Made by a program: the position numbers and the translations under genes
Assembly (NCBI RefSeq): GCF_001542855.1
Contig: NZ_LNBY01000016.1
Span: 62,001 to 126,000, forward strand
Direction: 5' to 3'
DNA from: Erythrobacter sp. AP23
GTDB taxonomy: Bacteria; Pseudomonadota; Alphaproteobacteria; Sphingomonadales; Sphingomonadaceae
DNA: 64,000 nt
Shown: piece by piece, positions 1 through 8,822 of the stretch
Layout of the letters: each line of letters begins with the position of its first letter
Numbering within the stretch: position 1 is the stretch's first letter
Notes under the pieces: generated by a model
Database searches by the model: none
What the model was told of the DNA's origin: nothing
The model's input: only the letters and a program-made list of their open reading frames with translations

Positions 1-1
1 G

Positions 2-1297
2 CAGGCGGCCGAGGAGCATCCGGTCAATATCCTGATGTCGGGCCCGGCCGGCGGGGTCACCGGCGCGCTATGGGTAGCGAAGAATGCCGGCTTCAAGAAC
101 ATCCTCACGCTCGATGTCGGCGGCACCTCGACCGATGTCGCGCTGATCGAGAATCTCGAACCGCGCCGCGTGCGCACCACCGAAGTCGGGCACCTGTCGG
201 TGCGCGCCTCCTCGCTCGACGTGAAGACGGTTGGCGCGGGCGGGGGTTCGATCGCCTATGTGCCGGAGCTTACCGGGGCCCTTCGGGTCGGCCCGGAAAG
301 CGCGGGCGCCGTCCCGGGACCGGTCGCGTATGGAAAGGGCGGCGAACAGCCCACCGTGACCGATGCCAATGTCGTGCTCGGCTACCTGCCGGAAGACCTC
401 CTCGGCGGATCGTTCAAGCTCGACCGGGACGGCGCCCGTAGAGCGGTGCAGACGATTGCCGACGCGCTCGACATCGGACTGATGGACGCCGCGCGCGGCA
501 TCATCGACATCGTCAACGAGAACATGTTCGGCGCTTTGCGCATGATCAGCGTCCAGCAGGGCTACGATCCGCGCCATTTCGCGCTGATGGGCTTTGGCGG
601 GGCGGGGCCGCTGCATGTCAATGCCGTCGCCAAGCTGATGGGCAGCTGGCCGGCGATTTCGCCGGTCTCGCCCGGCGTGCTGTGCGCGCTCGGCGATGCG
701 ACGACGCGGATGCGGACCGAAACCGCGCGCAGCTTCAGCCGGCTCGCAACCGAGACTCGCGTCGAGGAACTGGTCGCGGTGCTCGACGAGATGGCCGCGC
801 AAACCCATGCCGAGCTGACCGAGGACGGCATCCCCGAAAGCCACATCACCAGCGAATTCGAAGTCGATGTCCGCTATGCCGGCCAGGCCTTCGAAGTGCC
901 GCTGACGATCGATCCCGAAACGCTCCGCTCCGAGGGCATCGACGGCATCCTGGCGCGCTTCGACGCCGAGCATCGCCGGCTGTTCACTTTCAACATGGAT
1001 ACCCCGCACGAGATCGTGAACCTGCGCGCGGTTGCGCTCGGCGAAGCGCCGCAATTGCCCGCCGCCGAGCTCGCCAGGGGCGACGGCAATGCGGACGCTG
1101 CGAAAATCGGCGATCACACGGTGTGGATGGACGGCAAGCAGCAGGACGCCGGCATCTACCACCGCGCCGAGCTCAAGCAGGGCGACACCATCCCCGGCCC
1201 CGCCATCATCACCGAGATGGATTCCACCACGCTCATCGAAACCGGCTGCGTCGCGACGATCGACGCGGTCGGCAACATCCTGATCAACCCCGCCTGA
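2..1297 (+). CDS. hyuA: Hydantoinase/oxoprolinase A subunit, N-terminus outside the window
   Basis: This is the C-terminal part of an ATP-dependent hydantoinase/5-oxoprolinase A subunit; the reading frame is open back to the first bases of the window, so the start lies upstream. The ASKHA-type nucleotide-binding motif LDVGGTSTDVALI is near the left edge and a second conserved Gly-rich stretch (GFGGAGPLHV) follows. Members of the family couple ATP hydrolysis to opening of cyclic amides (hydantoin, N-methylhydantoin, 5-oxoproline, lactams) or, in related systems, to carboxylation of ketones. The B subunit follows after 11 bases. The sequence alone does not show the substrate. It is normally a cytosolic A/B complex. 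Confidence 0.88.
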   Translation, partial: QAAEEHPVNILMSGPAGGVTGALWVAKNAGFKNILTLDVGGTSTDVALIENLEPRRVRTTEVGHLSVRASSLDVKTVGAGGGSIAYVPELTGALRVGPESAGAVPGPVAYGKGGEQPTVTDANVVLGYLPEDLLGGSFKLDRDGARRAVQTIADALDIGLMDAARGIIDIVNENMFGALRMISVQQGYDPRHFALMGFGGAGPLHVNAVAKLMGSWPAISPVSPGVLCALGDATTRMRTETARSFSRLATETRVEELVAVLDEMAAQTHAELTEDGIPESHITSEFEVDVRYAGQAFEVPLTIDPETLRSEGIDGILARFDAEHRRLFTFNMDTPHEIVNLRAVALGEAPQLPAAELARGDGNADAAKIGDHTVWMDGKQQDAGIYHRAELKQGDTIPGPAIITEMDSTTLIETGCVATIDAVGNILINPA

Positions 1298-1308
1298 GGT
1301 CACCCGCC

Positions 1309-3204
1309 ATGCCTGCAGAGATCATCCAGGAAAACACCGCCGCTTTCGACCAGGTCGCAATCGACCCGGTCACGCTCGACATCATCGAGAACGCGCTCAG
1401 GAACGCGCGGATCGAGATGGACGCGACACTGGTGCGCACCGCCATGTCGCCGGGCATCCGCGAACAGGGCGATGCCTTCCCGCTGATCGCCGATCCGGCG
1501 GGCAAGATGATCGTCGGCCAGTTCGGCAGTTTCATCGACGGCTTCCTCCGCCAGTTCGACGGGACGATCGAGGATGGCGACATGATCTTCCTGTCCGATC
1601 CCTATTCCTGCGAGGGCGCGATCAGCCATTCGAACGACTGGCTGGTGCTGCTGCCGGTCTACAAGGACGGGCGCCTGCTCGCCTGGACCGCGATGTTCGG
1701 CCACCAGTCGGATATCGGCGGCAAGGTGGTCGGCTCGATGCCGATCGACGCCAAGTCGATCTTCGAAGAGGGCGTGCGCATTCCGCCAGTCAAGATCTGG
1801 AAGAAGGGCGAATACAACGAAGACCTGATGAAGCTCGTCATGCACCAGACGAGAAAGCCCGACTGGTGCCAGGCGGACCTCAACGCGCTGATCGCCTCGT
1901 GCCGGGTGGCCGCGCGCCGGGTGATCGAGATGGCCGAACGCTTCGGCGACGATGTCTATGTCTCGGCGACGCAAGAACTGCTCGCGCGCAACCACCGCGC
2001 GATGAAGGCGCTGATCGCGCAGGCGGTGGCCGAGGAACCGGTCGGCTTCGAGGACTATGTCTGCGACGACGGGCTCGGCTACGGCCCCTACAAGATCAAG
2101 TGCACCATGTGGCGCGAGGGCGACAAGGTGATCCTCGATTTCGACGGCACAGATCCGCAATCCGCCGCCTCGATCAACTTCTATCTCAACGAGAACATGT
2201 TCAAGATGTTCTTCGGCATCTACATGATCATGGTCTTCGACCCGCAGATCCTGTTCAACGACGGGTTCTACGACCTAATCGACGTGCGGATCCCCGAAGG
2301 CTCGCTGCTCAAGCCGCAATTCCCCGCCGCATTGTCGGGCCGCACCCATGCGCTCGGGCGCATTTTCGATATCCTCGGCGGGCTGCTCGGCCAGAAGACG
2401 CCGGAATTCCTGAACGCGGCCGGTTTCAGTTCCTCGCCGCACCTGTTCTATTCGGGCTGGGACAACCGCGACAGCCGCGAGGGCGAGTGGTTCCAGCTGT
2501 TCCAGATCGGCTTCGGCGGCATTCCCGGCCGCCCGCTCGGCGACGGTCCCGACGGGCACTCGCTGTGGCCGGGCTTTACCAATGTCCCCAACGAATTCCT
2601 CGAGCGCTATTTCCCCTTGCGGATCGAGCGCTACGAGACCGAGCCCGACAGCGGCGGGGCGGGGCTCCATCGCGGCGGTAATGGCATCCACATGACCTAC
2701 CGCTTCCTCGCCGACGGGCAGATCGCAATCCACGACGACCGCTGGTTCGTGCCGCCCTGGGGTGTCAATGGCGGCCAGCCCGGCAAGCGCGCGCGCAAGC
2801 TGATCGAGCGCGCCGACGGCACCACCGAGATCGTCGGCAACAAGGTCGACGACGTCGAAGTGCGCGCGGGCGACCAGCTCCATTTCATCACCTGGGGCGG
2901 GGGCGGCTGGGGCGATCCGCTCGAACGCGATCCGCAAGCGGTGGCTCGCGAAATCCGCGAGGGGCTGGTGACAGCCGAAGGCGCGCGCGATTACGGCGTC
3001 GTCGCCGATGACGATGGCGTGGTCGACCAGCAGGCGACCGAACGCCTGCGCGCGGAAATGCGTGGGAGCCGCAAGGAAGGCGAAGTGTTCAATTTCGGCC
3101 CCGGCATCGAGCAATTGCGCGCCTCGTGCGAGGACGAAACCGGGCTTCCCGCGCCGATCCAGCCCGAATGGCACGATCACCAGACCGCCGAGGCGGCCGA
3201 ATGA
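1309..3204 (+). CDS. hyuB: Hydantoinase/oxoprolinase B subunit
   Basis: A protein of 631 residues matching the HyuB family over its full length; the stretch DSGGAGLHRGGNGI near residue 450 is the characteristic family block. It should act with the preceding A subunit in ATP-dependent amide ring opening or a related reaction. The open frame continues upstream inside hyuA, but the ATG at 1309 lies just after the hyuA stop and gives the normal N-terminus (PVTLDIIENALRNA). The stop overlaps the start of the next gene by four bases (ATGA), so translation is probably coupled. Subunit identity is secure; substrate is unknown. Confidence 0.9.
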   Translation: MPAEIIQENTAAFDQVAIDPVTLDIIENALRNARIEMDATLVRTAMSPGIREQGDAFPLIADPAGKMIVGQFGSFIDGFLRQFDGTIEDGDMIFLSDPYSCEGAISHSNDWLVLLPVYKDGRLLAWTAMFGHQSDIGGKVVGSMPIDAKSIFEEGVRIPPVKIWKKGEYNEDLMKLVMHQTRKPDWCQADLNALIASCRVAARRVIEMAERFGDDVYVSATQELLARNHRAMKALIAQAVAEEPVGFEDYVCDDGLGYGPYKIKCTMWREGDKVILDFDGTDPQSAASINFYLNENMFKMFFGIYMIMVFDPQILFNDGFYDLIDVRIPEGSLLKPQFPAALSGRTHALGRIFDILGGLLGQKTPEFLNAAGFSSSPHLFYSGWDNRDSREGEWFQLFQIGFGGIPGRPLGDGPDGHSLWPGFTNVPNEFLERYFPLRIERYETEPDSGGAGLHRGGNGIHMTYRFLADGQIAIHDDRWFVPPWGVNGGQPGKRARKLIERADGTTEIVGNKVDDVEVRAGDQLHFITWGGGGWGDPLERDPQAVAREIREGLVTAEGARDYGVVADDDGVVDQQATERLRAEMRGSRKEGEVFNFGPGIEQLRASCEDETGLPAPIQPEWHDHQTAEAAE

Positions 3205-4400
3205 GCCAGCCGCCCAATACCGGCGCCCTCAAGGGCCTGCGCGTGGTCGAGATGGGCCAGCTGCTCGCCGGCCCGTTCTGCGGCCAGCTGCTGGGCGATA
3301 TGGGGGCCGAGATCATCAAGCTCGAACCGCCCGGGCGCGGCGACCCGATGCGCGACTGGGGGCTGGGCGAGGAAAAGGTCCAGTGGGAAGTGATCGCGCG
3401 CAACAAGAAGTCCGCCACCTGCAATCTGCGCGTGCCCGAGGGCCAGGACCTCGCGCGCAGGCTGATCGCGACCGCCGATATCGTGATCGAGAACTTCAAG
3501 CCCGGTACGCTCGAACGGTGGGGGCTGGCGCCCGAGGATCTGCTGAAAGAGCAGCCGGGCCTGATTATCGCGCGGATGTCGGGCTACGGCCAGGATGGCC
3601 CCTATTCGGATCGCGCCGGTTTCGGCGGGATCGGCGAGGCGATGGGCGGCTGGCGCTACATCGTCGGCGAACCCGACCGGCCGCCGGCGCGCATGGGCAT
3701 CTCGATCGGCGACACTTTATGCGCGACCTATGGCTGCATGGGCGTGCTCGCCGCGCTCCATCACCGCGAGAAGACCGGCGAGGGCCAGGTGATCGACACC
3801 GCACTCTACGAAGCGGTGCTGCAGGTAATGGAGGGGCTCGTTCCCGAATACGATCATGGCGGGGTGATCCGCGAGCGCTCGGGCTCGATCCTGCCGGGGA
3901 TTGCGCCCTCCAACGTCTACCAGTGCAAGGACGGCCCGTTCATGATCGGGGCCAATAACGATGCGATCTTCAAACGACTCACGCAGGCGATGGGGCGGCC
4001 CGACCTCGCCGAGGACCAGGACTATGCAACCCATGTCGGGCGCGGCCGGAAGCAGGCCGAGCTCGATGCAATCATCAATGCATGGACCGCGCAGCACACG
4101 ATCGACGAGGTCGATGCGCTGATGATCGAGCACTCGATCCCGGCAGGCCGGGTCTATACCGCGAAGGACATGCTGGCCGACCCGCATTTCCAGGCGCGCG
4201 AGGCTATCGTCGAGGTCGAGACCGATGGCCGCGGCAAGCTCAGGATGCAGAACGCGTTTCCGCGCTTTTCGAAGACCCCGTCGGGCATCCGCCGGCCCGC
4301 GCCGGTGACGCCGGGCCAGCACAATGCGGAAATCTACGGCACGCTGCTCGGGATCGGCGGCGAGGAGTTGGAGCGGCTGGCGGCGCAGGACGTGATCTGA
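3201..4400 (+). CDS. CaiB/BaiF family (family III) CoA transferase
   Basis: A 399-residue family III CoA-transferase. It has the usual N-terminal block (GLRVVEMGQLLAGPFCGQLL), the conserved phrase IENFKPGTLERWGL and an Asp at 171 (SIGDTLCA) in the position of the acyl-aspartate nucleophile. Such enzymes move CoA between carboxylic acids; a few members are racemases, but the Asp context favours transfer. The ATG overlaps the hyuB stop, and the stop is fused to the start of the next gene (TGATG). A CoA transferase inside a hydantoinase operon suggests that the ring-opened product, or its deaminated acid, continues as a CoA thioester. That link is inferred. Confidence 0.88.
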   Translation: MSQPPNTGALKGLRVVEMGQLLAGPFCGQLLGDMGAEIIKLEPPGRGDPMRDWGLGEEKVQWEVIARNKKSATCNLRVPEGQDLARRLIATADIVIENFKPGTLERWGLAPEDLLKEQPGLIIARMSGYGQDGPYSDRAGFGGIGEAMGGWRYIVGEPDRPPARMGISIGDTLCATYGCMGVLAALHHREKTGEGQVIDTALYEAVLQVMEGLVPEYDHGGVIRERSGSILPGIAPSNVYQCKDGPFMIGANNDAIFKRLTQAMGRPDLAEDQDYATHVGRGRKQAELDAIINAWTAQHTIDEVDALMIEHSIPAGRVYTAKDMLADPHFQAREAIVEVETDGRGKLRMQNAFPRFSKTPSGIRRPAPVTPGQHNAEIYGTLLGIGGEELERLAAQDVI

Positions 4401-5047
4401 TGTCCTCCTCCGACCTGACGGAGAATTACGCCAAGGCCTTTGCCGGCCATCTCGAGCCGGGGAACACACCCGCGCTGCTGCTGGTCGACATGGTCGACGC
4501 CTATCTGCGCGAGGATTCGCCGCTTTTTTGCGAGACCGCTGCCGCTGCGGTGGAGCACGCCGCCGGGCTGCTCGAAACTGCCCGCGCGGCCGGACGGCAG
4601 GTCGTCTTTACCAATGTCGCCTATGAGCCGGGCGGGGCCGATGGCGGCCTGTTCTACCGCAAGACGCCGGTGCTGCGCGTGTTCGAACGCGGATCGCCGC
4701 TCGGAGAATTCCCGGACGCCTTGCAGCCGCGCGACGGCGAATGGGTGGTGACCAAGCAATACCCCTCCGCCTTCTTCGCCACCGGCCTGGCAGAGCGGCT
4801 CCACGATGCCGGGGTCGATACGTTGATCGTGGCCGGTTTCTCGACCTCGGGCTGCGTCCGCGCCTCGGCGCTCGACGCTTTGCAATACGGCTTCGCCCCG
4901 TTCGTCGTGCGCGACGCCTGCGCCGACCGCCACGAAGGGCCGCACGAGGCCAACCTGTTCGACCTGCAGGCGAAATATGCCGAAGTGGTGGGTGAAAGAG
5001 CCGCTGCCGAGATACTCACGCTGAGGCAACGCCACCTCTCACCATAA
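4400..5047 (+). CDS. Isochorismatase-like cysteine hydrolase (N-carbamoylsarcosine amidase-like)
   Basis: A 215-residue cysteine hydrolase. Asp30 (LLLVDMVDAY), Lys119 (VTKQYPSAF) and Cys152 (STSGCVRAS) form the family triad, and the Lys-Cys spacing of 33 equals that of N-carbamoylsarcosine amidohydrolase. The start overlaps the CoA-transferase stop by one base, so it is the last gene of the operon. In creatinine breakdown an ATP-dependent N-methylhydantoinase (HyuA/HyuB type) feeds an N-carbamoylsarcosine amidase, so an N-carbamoyl amino acid is a reasonable substrate. Other amides (maleamate, nicotinamide-like) are possible because the family is broad. Confidence 0.85.
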   Translation: MSSSDLTENYAKAFAGHLEPGNTPALLLVDMVDAYLREDSPLFCETAAAAVEHAAGLLETARAAGRQVVFTNVAYEPGGADGGLFYRKTPVLRVFERGSPLGEFPDALQPRDGEWVVTKQYPSAFFATGLAERLHDAGVDTLIVAGFSTSGCVRASALDALQYGFAPFVVRDACADRHEGPHEANLFDLQAKYAEVVGERAAAEILTLRQRHLSP

Positions 5048-5669
5048 TCAACTCTCGTTAATGTCATTTAAGCAAATTTGACGCGGGCGATTTCCATTAC
5101 GGCTCAAGCTTGGCCAACTCGTCGAGCACCAAGACCAGTCAGCGGGACTTGACCTGGATGGCCCAGATCAGCGCGATAGCCCGCTGGTAAAATGGAACGG
5201 GTCGACGCGGTAGAGTGTCTTATACTGCTCGCAATTCCGACTTTGGACCTGAGAAAAGTTATGGTTAGACTGACAGCACCGCTACCGGCCTTTTCAGGAC
5301 GGTCCAGAACTTTCTTCAATCAATCTTCTAGACGATCATGCACGGGTTTGGCGAGCGGGCCTTGTCCCGGATGTGCGCCTGCTTGGCGATCGGACGATCA
5401 TGGACCCGATGCTGGCGCATACGCCTACGGAATGAGCGCAAGTGAGGTGCGCTCCATCGGGCAGTCGATAGGCCGCGCCGTCCCAACTCGCCTGGCGATG
5501 GAGCGACACGATCACGGATGGGGCGAACCCTCCCAGCGCGATCGTCGATGGCCCTCGCAGCCAAGTCTCCGGGAGGTCGAAAGGTCGCAAGCCAGTGCGA
5601 CGCCTGACGAATTAACCAAAGGCCGCCACGGGGTTCTCGCGCCCCTTGGACACGGCGGCAAGGTTTTGA
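5048..5669. other. Gene-free stretch between convergent operons
   Basis: About 620 bases between two convergent genes. No frame here shows a recognisable domain or a good ribosome binding site; the longest frames read as low-complexity Arg/Pro/Ser text. The base composition is less GC-rich than the neighbours near 5048-5110. A ten-base sequence, GACGATCATG, occurs at 5331 and again at 5393. A decayed insertion or gene remnant is possible, but I could not identify one. Confidence 0.5.
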
Positions 5670-7340
5670 TTATGCGTTAAGTTTCACGAATTCCAGTTCG
5701 GGAAACCCCTCATCAGCAGATTGGTCGAGCTTGTCATAATAAGCATTCGCGCCGCCGAAATAGATCAGGACGCGCGGCGCCTTGTCGTCCCGGTTTGCGC
5801 CCATCATCCAGGAATTCACTTCATCGCCATGGGCCATCAGCGTCTGGTTGTGGATCTCTGCCGTGTGCGCGGTCCATTCGCGCTCTGCCTCTATGCGCGG
5901 CTTGAACACGTCGTATCCCTCGTGCTGCATCTTTTGCAGGCACCGGGTAATCCAGATCACATTCTGTTCGATGGACGTCGGCAGGTTCGCGAAGGGCGCC
6001 TGCGGCCCGGTCACGATGAACAGGTTCGGAAATCCGGCCACGCAGACGCCCATTATCGAGTCCGACGACCGCTCCCATTTCTCGCGCAGAGTCTGCCCAT
6101 CGGACCCGTAGATCGGGAACGCCTCGAGCGCGCCCGTATAGGCCTTGAAGCCCGTAGCAAGGACGATGATGTCGCATTCATAGTCCTTGCGCGTGGTTCG
6201 CAATCCGGTTTCGGTGATTTCCTCCAGCGGCTCGCGCTCCTTGATGTCCACAAGGGTCACATTGTCGCGATTGAGCGACGACAGGTAACCATGATCCAGC
6301 GGCGGGCGCTTGGCAAAGAGCGGATAGTCGTCGACATTCGGAGCGACCAGATCCGCGATCTCGGGATCTTCGACCTGTTCCTTCATTTTGCGGGTGATGA
6401 ACTCGGAGGCCAGGCGATTGGCTTCGGGATTGGTGAGCAGGTCGTCGAAGGTCTCGAAAACCCACCGGAAGCTGCCCGTCCAGTTCTCCTCGAAAACGCG
6501 CTGCACCTCGTCCGCCGGAGTGTCGGCAACTGTCCTGCCCGTGGGGCTGTCGAATGCCATGCCGAATGCGTGGTTACGGCATTTCTCGACGATCTCGTCG
6601 TAATTTTCCTTGATCTCCCTTTCCCACTCGGAGGTCATCGGCCTTTGCATGGCCGGCAGAATGTAGTTGGGCGTGCGCTGGAACACCGTGACGCTGGCCG
6701 CCTTTTCGGCGAGGACGGGCACCAACTGGACGGTAGTGGACCCCGAGCCGATCACGGCGATCTTCTTCCCCGCGTAATCGAGCCCCCTGGGCCAGCGCGA
6801 CGAGTGGAAAATCGGTCCCTCGAACCGGTCCAGACCTTCGATTTTCGGGATCATCGGCTCCGAGATCATTCCCATCCCGCTGATGAGAAACCTGCAGGTG
6901 TAGGTCTCGTCGGCATCCGTTGTGACCCGCCAATATCCCAGTTCGCCCAAATATTCCGCTTTGACGATCTCGGTATCCAGCTGGATGTGCGGCCACATGT
7001 CGCACTCGTCGGCCACGAAGCGCATATAGGCCTGCGTCTCTTCGAAGCCCGGATAGCGCTTTGTCCAGGACCACTTCTGCAGCAAGTCCTTCGAAAAGGT
7101 CAGGCAATAGTAATAGCTTTCGCTGTCGGTCGCCGCTCCCGGATAACAATTCCAGCTCCACGTACCGCCTATGTCCAGGGCGCGGTCGAATACGCGGATC
7201 GAAAGTCCCTCTTTGCGAAGATAGTGGATCAATGCCAGGCCCGCGAACCCGGCACCGATTCCGATCGCGTCGAAGTCCGGAGCGGGTTTGGATTCGCGCG
7301 TGGCCGTGGCCACACCGGTGCCGGTTTCCTCAGTCGTCAT
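5670..7340 (-). CDS. Baeyer-Villiger flavin monooxygenase
   Basis: A 556-residue class B flavoprotein monooxygenase. It carries an FAD motif GAGFAG (29-34), the Baeyer-Villiger fingerprint FxGxxxHxxxWP exactly (F173, G175, H179, W183, P184) and an NADPH-side motif GSGSTT (198-203). It should insert an oxygen next to a ketone carbonyl using NADPH and O2, turning a cyclic ketone into a lactone. The usual NRYPGARCD stretch reads NCYPGAATD here, so substrate handling may differ from cyclohexanone monooxygenase. The ATG at 7340 has a good GGAGAG-type site; the longer frame runs into the upstream gene. It lies 43 bases after the racemase-like gene, in the same operon. Confidence 0.92.
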   Translation of the reverse strand: MTTEETGTGVATATRESKPAPDFDAIGIGAGFAGLALIHYLRKEGLSIRVFDRALDIGGTWSWNCYPGAATDSESYYYCLTFSKDLLQKWSWTKRYPGFEETQAYMRFVADECDMWPHIQLDTEIVKAEYLGELGYWRVTTDADETYTCRFLISGMGMISEPMIPKIEGLDRFEGPIFHSSRWPRGLDYAGKKIAVIGSGSTTVQLVPVLAEKAASVTVFQRTPNYILPAMQRPMTSEWEREIKENYDEIVEKCRNHAFGMAFDSPTGRTVADTPADEVQRVFEENWTGSFRWVFETFDDLLTNPEANRLASEFITRKMKEQVEDPEIADLVAPNVDDYPLFAKRPPLDHGYLSSLNRDNVTLVDIKEREPLEEITETGLRTTRKDYECDIIVLATGFKAYTGALEAFPIYGSDGQTLREKWERSSDSIMGVCVAGFPNLFIVTGPQAPFANLPTSIEQNVIWITRCLQKMQHEGYDVFKPRIEAEREWTAHTAEIHNQTLMAHGDEVNSWMMGANRDDKAPRVLIYFGGANAYYDKLDQSADEGFPELEFVKLNA

Positions 7341-7383
7341 CGTTCTTTCTCTCCACAATTCCAGCAGCTTGTAGTTCGCGCCT

Positions 7384-8565
7384 TCAATGACCTGCCCCGC
7401 TCGACTCCCTGTCGCTGATCGCTCGAAGGGGATCGGCGGCTCCGATTTCAGCCAGAAGGTCTTCCCGATCTGCATCTCGCCGCCACATTCTCGGCCGGAC
7501 TGGTGTCGTCCGTTCGTACCGAGGCGCGGGCCTGGGCTGGACAAAGCCGTCGGCCTCGCAATAGCTCTCGCGCACCCGATTGTGTTCGTGCCCTATCGCA
7601 TCGTCCATCGTTAGGACTTCGGTAAAGCAGCAGTCGATCGGCTTCAGTTCCTCGACCCATTTCGAACGGGCCGCGGAGGCAAAAAGTGCTGACAGGCGTT
7701 CCTTCATGGCCGGCCATTTCGACCGGTCGTGCTGTGCCGAAAACAGGGGGTCCCCGCTCAAACCGACCGCTTCGAGGAACCTCGAATAGAACTTGGCTTC
7801 TATTGCTCCGATGGCGACGAACTGGCCATCCGCACATTCGTAACACGCATAGAATGGAGCCCCGCCGTCGAGCAGGTTTTCGCCGCGCCCACCATCCCAC
7901 ATGCTATTGTGCTTGAGAGACCACATGCCCGCCATAAGTGCAGCGGAACCGTCGGCCATCGCGCAGTCGATGACGCGCCCGCGCCCATCGGTCCGTGCGG
8001 CGAGCAGGGCGGATACGAAACCGAATGCGAGCAGCATGCCACCGCCGCCATAGTCGCCGATGAGGTTCAAGGGAGGCGCGGGCGGTCGATCCTCGGGGCC
8101 GAGGGCTGCAAGACAACCGGTCATCGAGATGTAATTGAGGTCATGTCCGGCCAGGGCCGAGAGCGGCCCGCTTTGTCCCCACCCGGTCATGCGGCCGTAA
8201 ACGAGTGTGGGATTGCGCTGCATCATGGCGTCGGGCCCGAGCCCGAGCCGCTCGACAACGCCTGGCCGGAAGCCTTCGATCAAACCATCGGCGGTTTCGA
8301 CGAGCCGCGCGACGATTTCGACCGATTCCGGATCCTTCAAGTCGAGCGTGATGGTCCGGCGTGAACGGAGCAGGACATCGCGCTCCTGATCCTGCGATAG
8401 GGGGTCGCTGCCGCCCGGACGATCGATGCGAATGACTTCGGCGCCATGATCGGCCAGCATCATGCCGCAAAACGGGGTCGGGCCAATGCCGGCAAGTTCG
8501 ATGACGCGCACGCCCTCGAGCACCGGCCGCATCAATTCCCGATACTCGCGGTCGCCCCGGCTCAT
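7384..8565 (-). CDS. Alpha-methylacyl-CoA racemase-like family III CoA transferase
   Basis: A 393-residue CaiB-superfamily protein of the racemase branch. The residues that matter in mycobacterial MCR are all present: His141 (AGHDLNY), Asp171 (LIGDYGGGGM) and Glu256 (AIGAIEAKFY). It should epimerise the alpha-methyl carbon of a 2-methylacyl-CoA by 1,1-proton transfer, letting (2R) and (2S) isomers both enter beta-oxidation. It differs clearly from the CoA transferase at 3201. A start at 8532 is also possible. Upstream lie a perfect 21-base palindrome and a long inverted repeat. Its presence implies a methyl-branched acyl-CoA intermediate, as expected for a terpenoid or steroid side chain; this is inferred. 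Confidence 0.88.
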   Translation of the reverse strand: MSRGDREYRELMRPVLEGVRVIELAGIGPTPFCGMMLADHGAEVIRIDRPGGSDPLSQDQERDVLLRSRRTITLDLKDPESVEIVARLVETADGLIEGFRPGVVERLGLGPDAMMQRNPTLVYGRMTGWGQSGPLSALAGHDLNYISMTGCLAALGPEDRPPAPPLNLIGDYGGGGMLLAFGFVSALLAARTDGRGRVIDCAMADGSAALMAGMWSLKHNSMWDGGRGENLLDGGAPFYACYECADGQFVAIGAIEAKFYSRFLEAVGLSGDPLFSAQHDRSKWPAMKERLSALFASAARSKWVEELKPIDCCFTEVLTMDDAIGHEHNRVRESYCEADGFVQPRPAPRYERTTPVRPRMWRRDADREDLLAEIGAADPLRAISDRESSGAGH

Positions 8566-8633
8566 CTTCTCCGCTTTCCAGACCGAAATAGAGAAGTCGG
8601 GCAGGACTTTTCATCCCTTGAGCCCCGCTTGGA

Positions 8634-8685
8634 GGCCAAGGTGAAAGAAAGGTACGGCAAGTGCGGGGGCTCCAAGACCTTGGCC
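8634..8685 (-). repeat. Nine-base perfect inverted repeat in the leader of the racemase-like gene
   Basis: GGCCAAGGT at 8634-8642 is matched by ACCTTGGCC at 8677-8685 with a 34-base spacer. It lies between the palindrome at 8733 and the start codon at 8565, so it would be in the 5' leader of the racemase/BVMO transcript and could form a stem. Confidence 0.5.
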
Positions 8686-8732
8686 ACGACATCTCTCCCA
8701 TGACCATCGGTCGACGCCGACGATCTGATGTT

Positions 8733-8753
8733 ATTTGTTAGCGTCTAACAAAT
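8733..8753. promoter_or_regulatory. Perfect 21-base palindrome, probable TetR operator
   Basis: ATTTGTTAG-CGT-CTAACAAAT is an exact inverted repeat with nine-base arms and a three-base centre. It is AT-rich in a GC-rich region and sits between the TetR gene and the racemase/BVMO genes, at a distance suited to control of the latter. Binding by the neighbouring TetR protein is inferred from position and symmetry. Confidence 0.7.
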
Positions 8754-8822
8754 TGCAGATCAAGTGTGAATGCCCGTGCGGTGCGGGCTCATGCTGGCTT
8801 GGATCAAGCGAGCGGCAATCGC

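Noticed and set aside
68-1303. Long minus-strand frame opposite hyuA
   Set aside because: Shadow of a high-GC gene; the plus strand has clear HyuA motifs and the reverse reads as Arg/Asp/His-rich text.
5192-5680. 162-residue plus frame in the gene-free stretch, considered as a transposase remnant
   Set aside because: No catalytic motif, no terminal repeats and no recognisable family in any of the six frames.
5721-7418. 565-residue plus-strand frame opposite the Baeyer-Villiger gene
   Set aside because: The minus strand carries the exact BVMO fingerprint and FAD motif; the plus frame has no domain.
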